From: Mucilaginibacter aquariorum
GTDB taxonomy: Bacteria; Bacteroidota; Bacteroidia; Sphingobacteriales; Sphingobacteriaceae
Length of the DNA: 64,000 nucleotides
Reading direction: 5' to 3'
Assembly (NCBI RefSeq): GCF_024498135.1
Contig: NZ_JANHOH010000001.1
Span: 1,550,001 to 1,614,000, forward strand
The notes under the pieces were generated by a model, which was not told where the DNA came from, searched no databases, and saw only the letters and a list, made by a program, of their open reading frames with translations. This document shows positions 16,837-28,201 of the stretch, in pieces. A program made the position numbers and the translations under genes. Each line of letters starts with the position of its first letter. The first letter of the stretch is position 1.

Positions 16837-19800
16837 ATGGCTTTTAACAGTTCGAAAAAACTGACAGGGAATACCGATGCACTGCGCATCGCTTTGTCAG
16901 GTCAGGAGCGCTATAACATTCAGGAGATTGAAACACTTAAAGCTTACGCCGGGTTTGGTGGCTTGAAAGCCATACTCTTTGGAGGCGGTCCTGTGGAAGA
17001 ATGGGTAGAGCAAAATGCATCAGCCAATGACTTGCGCCTGCATCCTTTAGTGATTGCTTTGCATAACTTATTACGGGAAAAGCTATCGCCGGACGATTAT
17101 AAGTCAGGCATCGATGCGATGAAAAGCAGCATCCATACCGCTTTCTACACACCCGACCTGGTGCCGGGCGCTTTGTATGGTGCCTTAAAAAGCCAGGGCA
17201 TCCTGCCGCAACGGCTCTATGAACCGAGCAGTGGCGCAGGCATTTTCCTAACCGAAGCCCTAAAAGCTTTTCCGGATTTACAGGAGATCAACGCGGTAGA
17301 AAAAGACCTGCTGACCGGCAAGGTTCTGACGGCGCTTGCTAAATCTTTTGAGGTGCCCTCACAGGTGCAGGTTCGAGGTTTTGAGGAAACCCCAGCCACT
17401 GAAAAAGGACGGTATGATATCATTACCAGTAATATTCCTTTTGGTAACTACCGTGTTTTCGACCCCGCCTACCAGGGCAGCGCGGTTACCGCCAAGATCC
17501 ATGATTATTTCTTCGCTAAGGGCTTAGATAAATTGGGTGATGGCGGTTTGATGGCCTTTCTGGTAACAGATGCCTTTTTGAATACCGCGTCAAACAGCCT
17601 GGCGCGCAAGCATGTGTTCACATCGGCTGATTTTATCAGCCTTTCTATTTTGCCGGACAACCTAATGAAGGACACGGCAAATACCGAAGCGCCAAGCCAT
17701 TTAATTTTAGTACAAAAAAACGATCAAAAAGATGTCTTTAGCGAAGCGGAACAATTGCTGATTGACACCGTTGACCGGGAAAACCGCTACGGCACATTTT
17801 CGGTAAACGCTTATATCGACCGGCACCCGGAACTTTTTTTAGCAGATACCATTGGCGAGGGCCATAACCAGTACGGCAAAGCCAGCCAGCTGATTTGGCA
17901 GAAAGGACCTCTTGAACAAATCAGGCAGCCGCTGACCGACCAGATCGCCGAAGGCTTAGCTGCGAATTTTGACCGGGATCGCTGGAAAGGCCTACAGCAG
18001 CGCTTATCAGATGAAAAATCTATGAGCAAAGCAAAAGGTAGATCAGAGTTGAAGGGCCGATATTTTACTTTTCTCGCCATGCCCGACCTACCGGCTGCCG
18101 ATGTTTCGGCGCAGGGTCAATTAGGGCTTTTTGAAACACCCACTTTTAATAATGACCGGGCGCAAAGGTATTTTTCCGACCTGGATAAAGCCTTAGTCGA
18201 TCCGGCAACAGGCAGACAGATCAGCACCATTCGTACGACCGCAACGCCTGAACATGATAGCATCGTGCTGATCACGGCACGGGCAAAGCAATCCGGCCGC
18301 TATTTGTATAAGTTATTTAGTAATATACTGGAATTAAGCTTTTCTGATAAATGGGTCAGCGGCAATACGTTGACCCATGAATTGAAAGCTTTATCCGCCA
18401 AACTTAAACATTTCGGGCATGATTTCCGGTATGAAGGCGACCGCAGCCTTGAACCGGTTTTTGATTTGCTACCTGACCGCCCGGTGCCATTTACAACTAT
18501 TAAACCGTTTTACAAACGGGACACTTTAGTGGTCCATGAAGGGCTGGCTGGCCTGACCGGCCTGATCGAGAACGGGCAGGCCGAATTTAAGCCTTTTGAC
18601 AGCCAGGCAGACCTGTCCTTTTTCCGTGCCTATATCGCTTTGCGGGATAGCTATATGGAGCTATTTGCCAAAGAGGCCGATACCTTACAAGTTCAGCCAC
18701 ACCTGCGCGTTTTACTTAACCGGAATTATGAAAACTTTACCGCAAAATTTGGTGAGCTGAATAAAGGAAACAACAGGAACCGGTTGCTACAGGACGCCGC
18801 GTTGGGTTTTGTGGTGCTATCTTCATTAGAGCGCCGCGAGAATGAAGCCTGGACAAAAGCCGACATTTTCTTCGGGCCGGTGTTTTCACAGCAGGAAAGC
18901 CTGCATACTGATGATCCTGCCGAAGCCCTGGCGCGTAGCTTAAATGATAAGGGCATCGTTGACCTCGACTACATGAGCGCCATGACCGGGCTGGATGAAT
19001 ACGCGATCATAAGGGAATTGGACGGCAAGATCCTGATGAACCCCGTCTTTAGAACCTGGGAAACCAACGATAGTTATCTTTCCGGGAATGTAGTTCAAAA
19101 GCTGTCGCTGGCGGAACGTGCGGCAGAATCGCATCCCGATGATTTGCAAATCGCAAGGAGTTTGGCTGCTATCCGCCGCGTACAGCCTGAGAAGATTCCG
19201 TTTGAGCTATTGGATTTTAATCTGGGCGAACGCTGGATGCCGGTAAATTATTACCAGCAATTCGCCAGCGATTTGTTTAGCCTCGATACACATATTGAAT
19301 ATTTTTCTTCAGCGGACTCTTTTAAGGTTACTTATAAGAATGGCAACGCCAAAACGGATGAGGAATTTGCCATCATGCCAAAATCCGGCATTAAAATGAA
19401 GGGCGCGGCCCTTTTGGAACATGCGCTGGAAAATACCAGCCCCTATTTCAGCTATAAAGTAGGTTCAGGTGATACGGCAGTTCGATTGCCCGACAACGAG
19501 GCGATCCAGTTAGGACACCAGAAAATCGAGTCGATCCGAAGCAGGTTCGAGGAATGGCTGCGGGAACTTCCAAACATCGAGAAAAATAATATTGAGGACT
19601 TATATAACGAGACCTTCAATTGTTACGTGCTGAGGGATTACGACGGAAGCCACCTAGTCTTCCCGGGCCTGGACCGTAAAGCATTGGGAATTGAAGATCT
19701 TTATAGTTCGCAGCGCGATGCCGCCTGGCGTATTATACAAAACCGCGGCGCTTTGATTGACCATGAAGTCGGTTTGGGAAAGACCCTGACCATGATTGTG

Positions 19801-22368
19801 GCTGCGCAGGAAATGAAGCGCCTTGGTATCGTTCAAAAGCCGATGATCCTGGCTTTAAAAGCCAACATCGGGCAAATCACCGATACCTACCATAAAGCAT
19901 ACCCCAAGGCCAAAATACTGGCTCCGGGTGAAAACGATTTTACACCGGTTAAACGGCAGGGGCTGTTCCATCAGATAAAAAACAACAATTGGGACTGCAT
20001 CATTCTCACGCACGATCAGTTTGGCAAAATTCCACAGTCGCCTGAAGTACAGCAGCAGATCTTAGAGGGCGAACTGGACAATATCGATGCCGATTTAAAC
20101 ACGCTTAAGTCATTGGGCGGGGAAGTTTCCCGCTCCATACTAAAAGGACTTGAACTACGCAAAAAAAACCTGGAAGCTAAGTTGAACGGGGTATTGTATG
20201 CACTGGAGAATAAAAAGGATACCGGGATCGATTTTCGGGAAATGAACATCGATCACCTGTTTGTCGATGAATCGCATAAGTTCAAGAACCTTACTTTCAC
20301 TACCCGGCACAATCGCGTGGCGGGTCTGGGCAACCAGGATGGCAGCCAAAAAGCATTGAATATGCTATTCGCCGTGCGCACTTTGCAACAAAAGTTTGAT
20401 GCGGATTTATGTGTTACATTCTTATCGGGTACGCCAATCTCCAACAGCCTGACGGAGATGTACCTTATCTTTAAATATCTCCGGCCAAATGAACTGGAAA
20501 GGCAAAGCATCGGCAACTTTGACGCCTGGGCCGCGGTATTCGCTAAGAAAACAACTGACTTTGAGTTTTCGGTCACTAACCAGATCGTTGCTAAGGAGCG
20601 TTTCCGTCACTTCATTAAAGTGCCCGAACTGGCTCTTTTTTATAATGAGATAACGGACTACAAGACAGCTAAACATATCAGCCTCGATAAACCTGAACTG
20701 GTCGAAACGCTAATAAATATTCATCCAACCCCGGACCAACAGGCCTTCATTAAAAAGCTGATGATGTTTGCGGAATCCGGCGATGCGACCTTGCTCGGCC
20801 GCGCAGAGCTAACGGCCGAAGAAGATAATGCCCGTATGCTCATTGCAACCAATTACGCTAAAAAGATGTCCGCCGATATGCGGCTGATCGACCCTGATTA
20901 CGAAGATCATCCGGATAACAAAGTAAATGTTTGTGCCAGGAAGATCGCCGAAGTGTATAACCTGAGTAAGGGACACAAAGGAACGCAGATCGTATTCAGT
21001 GACATCGGTACGCCAAAGCCTAATGATTTCAATATATATGATGCGCTAAAAAACAAGCTGGTCAGCGACTTTGATATCCCGGCGCACGAAATAACCTTTA
21101 TCCACGAATGGACAGACCGGCAAAAACCTGAGCTGTTCCGAAAAATGAATGCCGGCGAGATCAGACTGTTACTGGGCAGTACAGAAAAAGCGGGCACCGG
21201 TCTGAATGTGCAGGCACGTGTTTTAGCGATGCATCATTTTGATACGCCGTGGCGTCCGAGCGACCTGGAACAGCGTGATGGCCGGGGCGCGAGGCAAGGC
21301 AATTGGCTGGCAAAGAAGTTCTATGATAACAAGGTCCTCAACTTTATTTATGGTGTCGAGCAATCATTGGACGCCTACAAATTCAATTTGTTAAAGAATA
21401 AGCAAACCTTCATTTCACAGATGAAAAACTGTGAACTGAATGTACGGACACTGGATGAAGGCGCACTCGATGAAAAGAGCGGCATGAATTTTTCCGAATA
21501 CATCGCTATCCTTTCCGGCGACACTACGCTATTGGATAAGACCAAGGTAGAAAAGAAAGTGGCGCAGCTCGAAGGCTGGAAGTCGGCACATTTCCGGGAG
21601 GTGGCCCGCAACCGCTACAGCCTGGAGGCCGCGGAGAAAAGATTAAGTGAAATTGGCACCACACTGGAGGGTCTATTAAAGGACGAGGCTTTATACAATT
21701 CACAGCTGAAGCGTAATAAAGAAGGCAACAAAATGAACCCTGTTTTTTTGACTGGTTTCGAAACTGCTGATTCCGAAGTGCTGGGCAAGAAAATTATTGA
21801 GCTCTACAAGACCTGGGCACCTGCAATAGGCGAATCCGAAGAGAAACAAATAGGTAAGCTGTACGGCTTTAACCTCTATATCCGCCAGCAGCGCGAAGGC
21901 TACGAGGAACAAGGCCTCTTTAAATATCGCCTGCAAAATCACTTCTTCGCCGAAGGGCCGGCCGGGATCAAATACCAAAGCAATGGTGGACACCCTAATG
22001 TGGACAACCCAAAAATGGCCGCGCGTTATTTCTTGAATGCCATTGATAAAGTTACCGGTTTACGCGAAAAATACGAAAAAGAGCAAACCGAACTGGTAAG
22101 TGAGATCCCAACCCTGTCGGAATTGAGCCAGAAAACGTTTGAAAAGGAGCCCGAATTGACGGAATTGCGCATAGAGCTCCGACGCTTGGAAAACGAGATT
22201 GCCGCCAAAATAAGGGAGACGCAGATGAAGGCTGTTCCCGAAGAAGAAAGCGAAATTAAAGCCGAACAACAAAACGAAGATAACACGCTCGACCAGTCCG
22301 AAAATCTTCGGCCGCTGCGTTTGCCGGGAGTTAACCCGCCTGATTACCCTGCACAGGGAATTGCATGA
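16837..22368 (+). CDS. DarB-like fused N6 DNA methylase and SNF2-type helicase
   Basis: This 1843-residue protein combines a methyltransferase N-terminus with an SF2 helicase. The SAM-binding motif [10 protein letters not shown] is at about residue 128 and the catalytic-loop variant SNIPFGNY at about 198 (NPPY class, with Ile in the second place, as in DarB-like proteins). The helicase has VGLGKT (about 977), DESHKF (about 1143), SGTPISNS (about 1197) and [11 protein letters not shown] (about 1479). It ends in a coiled, Glu-rich tail. Relatives on phages and ICEs protect incoming DNA from restriction. An antirestriction role here is inferred. Confidence 0.8.
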   Translation: MAFNSSKKLTGNTDALRIALSGQERYNIQEIETLKAYAGFGGLKAILFGGGPVEEWVEQNASANDLRLHPLVIALHNLLREKLSPDDYKSGIDAMKSSIHTAFYTPDLVPGALYGALKSQGILPQRLYEPSSGAGIFLTEALKAFPDLQEINAVEKDLLTGKVLTALAKSFEVPSQVQVRGFEETPATEKGRYDIITSNIPFGNYRVFDPAYQGSAVTAKIHDYFFAKGLDKLGDGGLMAFLVTDAFLNTASNSLARKHVFTSADFISLSILPDNLMKDTANTEAPSHLILVQKNDQKDVFSEAEQLLIDTVDRENRYGTFSVNAYIDRHPELFLADTIGEGHNQYGKASQLIWQKGPLEQIRQPLTDQIAEGLAANFDRDRWKGLQQRLSDEKSMSKAKGRSELKGRYFTFLAMPDLPAADVSAQGQLGLFETPTFNNDRAQRYFSDLDKALVDPATGRQISTIRTTATPEHDSIVLITARAKQSGRYLYKLFSNILELSFSDKWVSGNTLTHELKALSAKLKHFGHDFRYEGDRSLEPVFDLLPDRPVPFTTIKPFYKRDTLVVHEGLAGLTGLIENGQAEFKPFDSQADLSFFRAYIALRDSYMELFAKEADTLQVQPHLRVLLNRNYENFTAKFGELNKGNNRNRLLQDAALGFVVLSSLERRENEAWTKADIFFGPVFSQQESLHTDDPAEALARSLNDKGIVDLDYMSAMTGLDEYAIIRELDGKILMNPVFRTWETNDSYLSGNVVQKLSLAERAAESHPDDLQIARSLAAIRRVQPEKIPFELLDFNLGERWMPVNYYQQFASDLFSLDTHIEYFSSADSFKVTYKNGNAKTDEEFAIMPKSGIKMKGAALLEHALENTSPYFSYKVGSGDTAVRLPDNEAIQLGHQKIESIRSRFEEWLRELPNIEKNNIEDLYNETFNCYVLRDYDGSHLVFPGLDRKALGIEDLYSSQRDAAWRIIQNRGALIDHEVGLGKTLTMIVAAQEMKRLGIVQKPMILALKANIGQITDTYHKAYPKAKILAPGENDFTPVKRQGLFHQIKNNNWDCIILTHDQFGKIPQSPEVQQQILEGELDNIDADLNTLKSLGGEVSRSILKGLELRKKNLEAKLNGVLYALENKKDTGIDFREMNIDHLFVDESHKFKNLTFTTRHNRVAGLGNQDGSQKALNMLFAVRTLQQKFDADLCVTFLSGTPISNSLTEMYLIFKYLRPNELERQSIGNFDAWAAVFAKKTTDFEFSVTNQIVAKERFRHFIKVPELALFYNEITDYKTAKHISLDKPELVETLINIHPTPDQQAFIKKLMMFAESGDATLLGRAELTAEEDNARMLIATNYAKKMSADMRLIDPDYEDHPDNKVNVCARKIAEVYNLSKGHKGTQIVFSDIGTPKPNDFNIYDALKNKLVSDFDIPAHEITFIHEWTDRQKPELFRKMNAGEIRLLLGSTEKAGTGLNVQARVLAMHHFDTPWRPSDLEQRDGRGARQGNWLAKKFYDNKVLNFIYGVEQSLDAYKFNLLKNKQTFISQMKNCELNVRTLDEGALDEKSGMNFSEYIAILSGDTTLLDKTKVEKKVAQLEGWKSAHFREVARNRYSLEAAEKRLSEIGTTLEGLLKDEALYNSQLKRNKEGNKMNPVFLTGFETADSEVLGKKIIELYKTWAPAIGESEEKQIGKLYGFNLYIRQQREGYEEQGLFKYRLQNHFFAEGPAGIKYQSNGGHPNVDNPKMAARYFLNAIDKVTGLREKYEKEQTELVSEIPTLSELSQKTFEKEPELTELRIELRRLENEIAAKIRETQMKAVPEEESEIKAEQQNEDNTLDQSENLRPLRLPGVNPPDYPAQGIA

Positions 22369-23166
22369 CTATTGACAATATTCTTCAATCTTTTTATAAA
22401 CTGATGGCTTTATGCTAGTTAATTGGGCAATAGCTTGCGCTCCGATATCTTCATTAAACATATCATCAGACAAGAAATATAAAGCGGTTCGAAATTGATA
22501 CAGCGAGGTGATCACCGTAATAAGAAGTGTAATTTGATCAATCAAATTCTGGATATCTACTTGATATTGCTTTACTGTCCGCACGATTTTCTCATCCTGG
22601 GAATGAGATTTGAACTCATATGGTATAGAGAACTTCGGGTTATCTAATCTGCAATAACCATCCTGATGCTTGGTACAATTCGATATAAAGTTAACTAGGT
22701 GCACCGCTGGGTTTTTGAACCACTGATACGGACTAAAACCAAATTCTTTTTCAGCGAACTTGTCCAGCGGCGTGCCCGTATTCGTATCCTGCCGCTCGTC
22801 TAACATTTTAATTAATTGCTTGATAAATGACTCAAACTTATGAAAGGTAAAAACATATCCTAACCGCACGGTTTCGTCACGAAGATCTTCTAAATTATCA
22901 TCTATATTTCCAAGCATATTGGCGTAAACTGATTTTCTTAACATCTGCCGTGTTTTTACAATTGCCTTATTGGTAGCCGGGACGAAACTAGCCGATACCA
23001 AGTTTCTGGATTCAACAATTCCGGCCATACCAATTGCTATAAATGTATGCATGGCGCGGAGTTCAGGATCTTCCATGCTCTTTTCATAATTAGGTATCTT
23101 GTTAAATTCACCGGCGATTTGAAAGACCGTTTGGTCAAAAGCGTTTGCCTGTTTTGAATTTGTCAT
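22369..23166 (-). CDS. Helical protein with HEPN-like NxxKH motif, second gene of antisense pair
   Basis: This 265-residue helical protein has the motif SNCTKHQDGY at about residues 162-171. That pattern resembles HEPN-type helices in which the catalytic Arg is replaced. Its stop codon directly abuts the stop of the methylase gene with no gap. It lies five bases after the gene at 23172-23900 in the same direction, an evident operon. The pair is more AT-rich than its neighbours and opposite to the transfer genes, as expected of an acquired cargo module. A toxin, defence or immunity role is possible; none is established. Confidence 0.55.
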   Translation of the reverse strand: MTNSKQANAFDQTVFQIAGEFNKIPNYEKSMEDPELRAMHTFIAIGMAGIVESRNLVSASFVPATNKAIVKTRQMLRKSVYANMLGNIDDNLEDLRDETVRLGYVFTFHKFESFIKQLIKMLDERQDTNTGTPLDKFAEKEFGFSPYQWFKNPAVHLVNFISNCTKHQDGYCRLDNPKFSIPYEFKSHSQDEKIVRTVKQYQVDIQNLIDQITLLITVITSLYQFRTALYFLSDDMFNEDIGAQAIAQLTSIKPSVYKKIEEYCQ

Positions 23167-23171
23167 TTTAA

Positions 23172-23900
23172 TTAAATTAGTTTGATAAGCAATGGTTTTA
23201 ATTGATTAAGGAGTTTTGCAAGCGCTATTTGTGAGCTCAAAATATTATCTCTAAACATTTTGGTGCTTACATATTCTCCGGATGAAGAATAAAAAGTCAA
23301 TAGCCCGTTAGTTTCGCTGAACCGATCCCTATTATCAGGATAATTTGGTGGATAACGGTGTGTAAAGCTGTTTCGGTGATTTGTAGTCTGTTGGGTTTCT
23401 TTTAAGAATGCCTTCACAACTTTGCGAACATCACCTGATGGTAATTTACCTGCAAACCCACTGTTGAAATGAACTTCATTCTCTTTTAATCCAATATTGA
23501 AATATACATTAAGCAATTGCCCGATATTATCTTTGACCGTCGAGAAAAAATAGTAATAAGTTTCAGCATAAAAATCAAATTGAATACGGTTGATGTAATG
23601 GTGCTCGTCAAATTCCTTTTCTTTCTCCGGAATGCCTCGTTCGTAATGGGTTAAAGTATTAATGTAAGCATGCCAAAGGCTTCCAATTCTATTGTGAAGG
23701 CAATTATCCCACCAAAATAAATTGCTTTGCCTATGTGCTGTGGAAACTTCATTCCGGTTAGAAAGGAGTGTTCCTAATGTACTTGCATAGGGAAATCCAA
23801 AATTAGCCAACTGGGGTTCAGTAGCATAAAGTTTCTTACGTTCTTCCCTGGATGGATAACGATAATCATCGGCTTTAATGATAATTGATTTATTCAACAT
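23172..23900 (-). CDS. HEPN-domain protein (Cthe_2314-like), first gene of antisense pair
   Basis: This 242-residue helical protein carries RNSFTH at residues 176-181, which fits the R-x4-H RNase motif of HEPN domains, in the context TTNHRNSFTHRYPP typical of the Cthe_2314-like HEPN group. HEPN proteins often cleave RNA in toxin-antitoxin and abortive-infection systems. The start at 23900 opens toward the divergent coupling-protein gene at 24015. The partner gene five bases downstream could be an antitoxin or a second HEPN subunit. The motif is seen; the activity is inferred. Confidence 0.6.
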   Translation of the reverse strand: MLNKSIIIKADDYRYPSREERKKLYATEPQLANFGFPYASTLGTLLSNRNEVSTAHRQSNLFWWDNCLHNRIGSLWHAYINTLTHYERGIPEKEKEFDEHHYINRIQFDFYAETYYYFFSTVKDNIGQLLNVYFNIGLKENEVHFNSGFAGKLPSGDVRKVVKAFLKETQQTTNHRNSFTHRYPPNYPDNRDRFSETNGLLTFYSSSGEYVSTKMFRDNILSSQIALAKLLNQLKPLLIKLI

Positions 23901-24014
23901 GGTATTGGCTAAATTTGGTTAGGATAGCAATATACCATTACTCCCACTATCAATTCACGTGACCTGTATTTTATCAGCGAAAAATAATCACGGTTTAACA
24001 AAAATTCAAATTCT

Positions 24015-26027
24015 ATGGAAGAGACCCACGAGCAGCACAAGCTGCATGGTTTTATGCAATGCGGCATTTATTTTTCCGTTGCGCTCGAAGCCGCCATTTT
24101 TGTTTACAAGCAAGCCCCGTTCTGGGGCTTTTTTACTGGCGCCCTGGAAAAATTAAGCCATGTGTTGATCTATCAGCAATTGTTGTTTAGCAAGCTGTTT
24201 ACGCTCCTACTGATCTGCATGGTTAGTGTCGGCACACTAGCCAAAAAGAGACAGGAACTTGACCCGAAAAAGCACATCATTTATCCGTTGACCTTAGGGT
24301 TGCTCTTATTTTTTGGATCAGCTTTTTTGTATGGCAGGACCGGCCGATTAGTATTCGTTTATACCAGTTGTTGGAATCTTTTATACATGCTTTGTTCCCT
24401 CGTCGGCGCGGTGATGGTGAGCATTTCCATGGATAACGTTTCCAAAATGATCCGCTCAGGTTTGGGTAAAGACATCTGGAACGTGGAAGGCGAAAGCTTT
24501 ATGCAACCGATAAAAGCAGTCATCACACCTTATTCGGTCAATATTCCGATGCTGTTTTATTTTAAAGGGAAGGTGCGACATGGCTGGATCAATATTGTTA
24601 ATCCGTTCCGGGCTACGATTTTGATCGGTACACCTGGTTCCGGCAAATCTTTCGGCATTGTAAATCCATTCATCCGCCAATTGATCGCCAAAGAATTTTG
24701 CTGCTGTGTTTATGATTATAAGTTCCCTGATTTAGGGAAAATAGCTTACTACCATTACCTACTGGCGAAACAGCGGGGCAAATGCAAAAACCATGATTTT
24801 CATGTAATCAATTTGAATGACGTCGAACGCAGCAGGCGCACCAACCCCTGGCGCAGTGATTACTTAAAAACGTTGGCAGACGCTTCTGAAAGCGCCGAAG
24901 GTTTGGTAGAAGCCATGAAAAAGGGCGATAAGAGCGGTGGCAGCGATCAGTTCTTTACCCAGTCGGCAGTTAATTTTCTGGCTGCATGTGTTTTCTTCTT
25001 TAGTAAACATGCAGATGGTAAATATTCAAGTTTGCCGCATGTACTCTCTTTTCTTAACCACTCCTATGAGGACATCTTTAACACTTTATTTTCGGAACCG
25101 GAATTGATTTCCCTGCTATCACCTTTTAAAACTGCCTTCGTAGCTAAAGCATTTCCGCAACTGGAAGGACAGATCGGTACGCTTAAAATCTTCATTTCAC
25201 GACTTGCGACAAAGGAAACATTTTGGGTGTTTTCCGGTGATGATTTTAACCTGAAAATTTCTGACAAAGCTTCCCCTGCGATGGTCGTACTTGCCAATGA
25301 TCCAAGCACGCAAAACATCAACTCGGCCTGTTATTCGGTAGTGATGAACCGGCTTACTAAACTCATCAATAGCAAGGTCAATCTTCCGTCCGCTTTGATC
25401 ATCGATGAGATCCCGACATTATATATCTATAAGATCGATAACCTGCAAGCAGTTGCCAGATCGAATAAAGTGGCAATATTGATGGGGTTGCAGGAATTAC
25501 CCCAGTTTAATCAGCACTACGGTAAAGATACCGCGGCAACCATAACCGCTGTTGTGGGCAATGTGCTGGCCGGCTCGGTGCGAAATAAAGAGACACTGGA
25601 ATGGCTCGAACGGATCTTCGGTAAGAATAAACAAATTGGCGAAAGCCTTTCGATTGACCGGAATAAGACCTCCACCTCGCTACAGGAAAAGCTGGAGCCA
25701 CTGATCCCTGCCGGTAAAATGGCTTCACTGAACACCGGGGAAATGGTGGGCCTTATCGCTGCCGATGTGCAGGAGGTATATACGGGGAAATTTGAGACTT
25801 CCGCGGTCAATTGTAAAGTTAACTTACCTGCTGCTGAATTGGCTGCGGAGGAGAAAGGTTACCGGGACCTTCCGGTCTACTATGATTTCGACGGAAGAAA
25901 AGACGAGATCCTGCGGGAAAATTTTATGCGCATTAACAGTGAGGTCGATGCCGTGGTCGAGAGCTTTCGGAAACCCATTCCCCAGGTTCAGGTATTGCCG
26001 AAAGGCAGCATGAAACCGAAAAATTAA
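24015..26027 (+). CDS. VirD4-like type IV coupling protein
   Basis: This 670-residue protein has four membrane helices in its first 150 residues, then an ATPase domain with Walker A GTPGSGKSFG (about 205-214) and Walker B ALIIDEIPTLY (about 460). It recruits the relaxosome to the channel, the role called MobC or TraG-family coupling protein in CTnDOT relatives. In this element it is separated from the mob genes and placed after the antisense HEPN pair. The start MEETHEQHKLHG is the first ATG after the divergent gap. Confidence 0.88.
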   Translation: MEETHEQHKLHGFMQCGIYFSVALEAAIFVYKQAPFWGFFTGALEKLSHVLIYQQLLFSKLFTLLLICMVSVGTLAKKRQELDPKKHIIYPLTLGLLLFFGSAFLYGRTGRLVFVYTSCWNLLYMLCSLVGAVMVSISMDNVSKMIRSGLGKDIWNVEGESFMQPIKAVITPYSVNIPMLFYFKGKVRHGWINIVNPFRATILIGTPGSGKSFGIVNPFIRQLIAKEFCCCVYDYKFPDLGKIAYYHYLLAKQRGKCKNHDFHVINLNDVERSRRTNPWRSDYLKTLADASESAEGLVEAMKKGDKSGGSDQFFTQSAVNFLAACVFFFSKHADGKYSSLPHVLSFLNHSYEDIFNTLFSEPELISLLSPFKTAFVAKAFPQLEGQIGTLKIFISRLATKETFWVFSGDDFNLKISDKASPAMVVLANDPSTQNINSACYSVVMNRLTKLINSKVNLPSALIIDEIPTLYIYKIDNLQAVARSNKVAILMGLQELPQFNQHYGKDTAATITAVVGNVLAGSVRNKETLEWLERIFGKNKQIGESLSIDRNKTSTSLQEKLEPLIPAGKMASLNTGEMVGLIAADVQEVYTGKFETSAVNCKVNLPAAELAAEEKGYRDLPVYYDFDGRKDEILRENFMRINSEVDAVVESFRKPIPQVQVLPKGSMKPKN

Positions 26028-26051
26028 TTATTAAACTTTCAAATTCTATTT

Positions 26052-26477
26052 ATGAAACCGACCGATGAACTCACCGGGATGTTGGTATTGGTGCATCCTG
26101 AGCTAACACAAGACCCGGCAAACAATCAGGGCAAAATTGGAATAATAACCGGTGCGGAACTCGAACAAGACGATGTGTACGTCAGCTTCGGCAAAGGTGA
26201 ACAGGCTTTATACAGCACTGATGCCTTGCTCGTATTTAAACCGGAAAAAGATCTTTATACAACGATCATGACCGATGCCCGCGAAGCGGGCCCGGAAGTT
26301 TTTAAAACACTATTCCAGATTAATTTGATGCAACAGCATGGTACTACATCTGTAATGAAAAAAGCCATGGAGATGGTTGCTGACAATAAAATATTGCGTG
26401 ATCTCAGCATGGATACACTGGAAAACAGATTAGCCAATCAATTGCAACAGCAGCAGGACCAATCATTTTCCAGATGA
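26052..26477 (+). CDS. Small protein following the coupling protein gene
   Basis: This 141-residue protein has a small beta-rich N-terminal part that looks like a KOW/SH3-like barrel (GMLVLVHPE, GKIGIITGAEL, DVYVSFGKGEQALY). A helical C-terminus (about 75-141) follows. It overlaps the M23 peptidase gene by four bases. No named family is recognised; the barrel call is only a pattern impression. Confidence 0.5.
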   Translation: MKPTDELTGMLVLVHPELTQDPANNQGKIGIITGAELEQDDVYVSFGKGEQALYSTDALLVFKPEKDLYTTIMTDAREAGPEVFKTLFQINLMQQHGTTSVMKKAMEMVADNKILRDLSMDTLENRLANQLQQQQDQSFSR

Positions 26478-26905
26478 TCCGCCTAATCTTTTGTTGCTGC
26501 TACTTTCTGCCGCTGCAACATTTATCCCTAACATCCGGTTACGGTAATCGCATCCATCCTGTAACAGGGAATGTTCGTTTCCATCCCGGTATTGACCTTC
26601 GTGCACGGCAGGACACGGTCTTCGCAGTGATGCCCGGTTGTGTGCAGACTGTAAATTACAATCCCATTTTGGGCATACATATCATTTTAGTTAACGGCGA
26701 TCTTAAGCTACTGTTTGGGCACCTGTCGCAGGTGTTCGTGCTGCACGGCGATTCCATTGGGGCAGGTACACCGATCGCGATAACAGGTAGTACCGGCCGT
26801 GTAACCGGCGAGCATTTACACTTCAGTGTAAGTTACCGGAACAAACATCTTAACCCACTGCATTTCATTTATGCCTTAATGAATAATCTTAACAAAAATA
26901 AATAA
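26474..26905 (+). CDS. M23-family peptidoglycan peptidase
   Basis: This 143-residue protein has an N-terminal hydrophobic segment and a minimal LytM/M23 domain. Metal ligands are visible in FHPGIDLRA, FGHLS and GEHLHFSV. It probably opens the cell wall locally so that the conjugation channel can assemble. It is co-translated with the preceding gene. Confidence 0.8.
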   Translation: MIRLIFCCCYFLPLQHLSLTSGYGNRIHPVTGNVRFHPGIDLRARQDTVFAVMPGCVQTVNYNPILGIHIILVNGDLKLLFGHLSQVFVLHGDSIGAGTPIAITGSTGRVTGEHLHFSVSYRNKHLNPLHFIYALMNNLNKNK

Positions 26906-26915
26906 CGTAAAAACC

Positions 26916-28196
26916 ATGAGTACACCCTTCAAACCACTGTCCGAACAGATCGCTGGAAAAATGATCGCGGACCTGAAAGCCGGAACATCTATTTTGCAAC
27001 GGCCTAACAACAGTTTAAACTCGGCATTGCCGTTTAACATTGAAAGCGGGCATCGTTACGCCGGGCCATCGGCCCTGGTGCTGTTGATGCAGAAACGCGA
27101 CGACCCGCGCTGGGGCACGTCCAACCAGGCTAACCGCAACCATACAGCTGTGGTTAAAGGAGCTACAGGCACCCTGATCAATTTTATGTCCAGTTATGAA
27201 TACCAAAAAGTCGTAGATGAAAAAGGCGAACCTGTATTAAAAGAAAATGGTTTCCAACGCACAGAGCGTATAAAGCTGGACGAACCAAAACAGGTTGATG
27301 CCTGGCTGTTTAACGGCGAGCAAATGCGCAAAATGCCGAAATGGGAAAAAGAGCCCCTGGACTTGTCCCCGGCTGAGCGGGCTCAGGTGATCTTGGAAAA
27401 CAGTAAAGCGGTGATCGAACACGGGGGGGATGATATGTTTTACGATTCCCGTGCTGACGTGATCGTATTGCCGGAGATCGAGCAGTTCAAAGACCCGGAG
27501 CAATATTTTTCAGAAGCCCTGCATCAACTCGCGCATTGGACTTCGGCGGAAGACCGTTTGAACCGTCCGCAAGACATCAGTATGGATCAGACTGCTAATA
27601 TCCGGGAAGAGTTGCGCACTAACCTGGCTTCTTTATTTTTAAGCAAGGAACTCAATCTGCCTTACGATCTGAATGACCATGTGGGCTATGTAAATAGCTG
27701 GGCCGCTATCCTGAAAGAAGAACCTGCCGAACTGTTTAAAGCGGCATCCGACGCGCAAAAAATTGTCGATCATATCATGGGCTTTGAGCAAAAGATCGAA
27801 GAGAAACAGGACATCGCTGCCGAAAACGAGGTTGGTATGGTGACCGATGGGAACATTGCGCAGGACGCACCTATTGCCGAAACAGCTGACAGCTCTTTTG
27901 ACCGCACCAAGCTAAATAAGGGCGAGATCATCCCGCACAACGGCACGGAGTTCAAAGTAGTGGCTGAGTTAAAAAATAAAGTCTATCAGATGCAGGATCT
28001 TGGCAGCGAACGCAAATTCAAAATGAGTGCGAAAGATGCATTGTTTAACGAATTGCTGGAAGCAAGAAATAACTCGCAGGAATTAACATCGGGTTTAGGC
28101 TTGGGTGCTGATGCCTCGAATGCTGAAGAGAAGAGCAACAGGGAAAAAGATGCGGTTGAAGAGTTTTTGGACACGAATTACCAGATAGAGCGTTAA
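26916..28196 (+). CDS. ArdC-like antirestriction protein with altered metallopeptidase motif
   Basis: This 426-residue protein has an ArdC-type ssDNA-binding N-terminus (about 1-140) and a zincin-like region. Where the family has HExxH, here residues 203-207 read HQLAH in the context ALHQLAHWTSAEDRLNR, so the catalytic Glu is Gln. The downstream helix reads REELRTNLAS instead of the usual EELVAE pattern. ArdC proteins protect incoming single strands. A non-catalytic protective role is inferred. A Glu-rich tail follows. Confidence 0.72.
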   Translation: MSTPFKPLSEQIAGKMIADLKAGTSILQRPNNSLNSALPFNIESGHRYAGPSALVLLMQKRDDPRWGTSNQANRNHTAVVKGATGTLINFMSSYEYQKVVDEKGEPVLKENGFQRTERIKLDEPKQVDAWLFNGEQMRKMPKWEKEPLDLSPAERAQVILENSKAVIEHGGDDMFYDSRADVIVLPEIEQFKDPEQYFSEALHQLAHWTSAEDRLNRPQDISMDQTANIREELRTNLASLFLSKELNLPYDLNDHVGYVNSWAAILKEEPAELFKAASDAQKIVDHIMGFEQKIEEKQDIAAENEVGMVTDGNIAQDAPIAETADSSFDRTKLNKGEIIPHNGTEFKVVAELKNKVYQMQDLGSERKFKMSAKDALFNELLEARNNSQELTSGLGLGADASNAEEKSNREKDAVEEFLDTNYQIER

Positions 28197-28201
28197 AAAA
28201 C

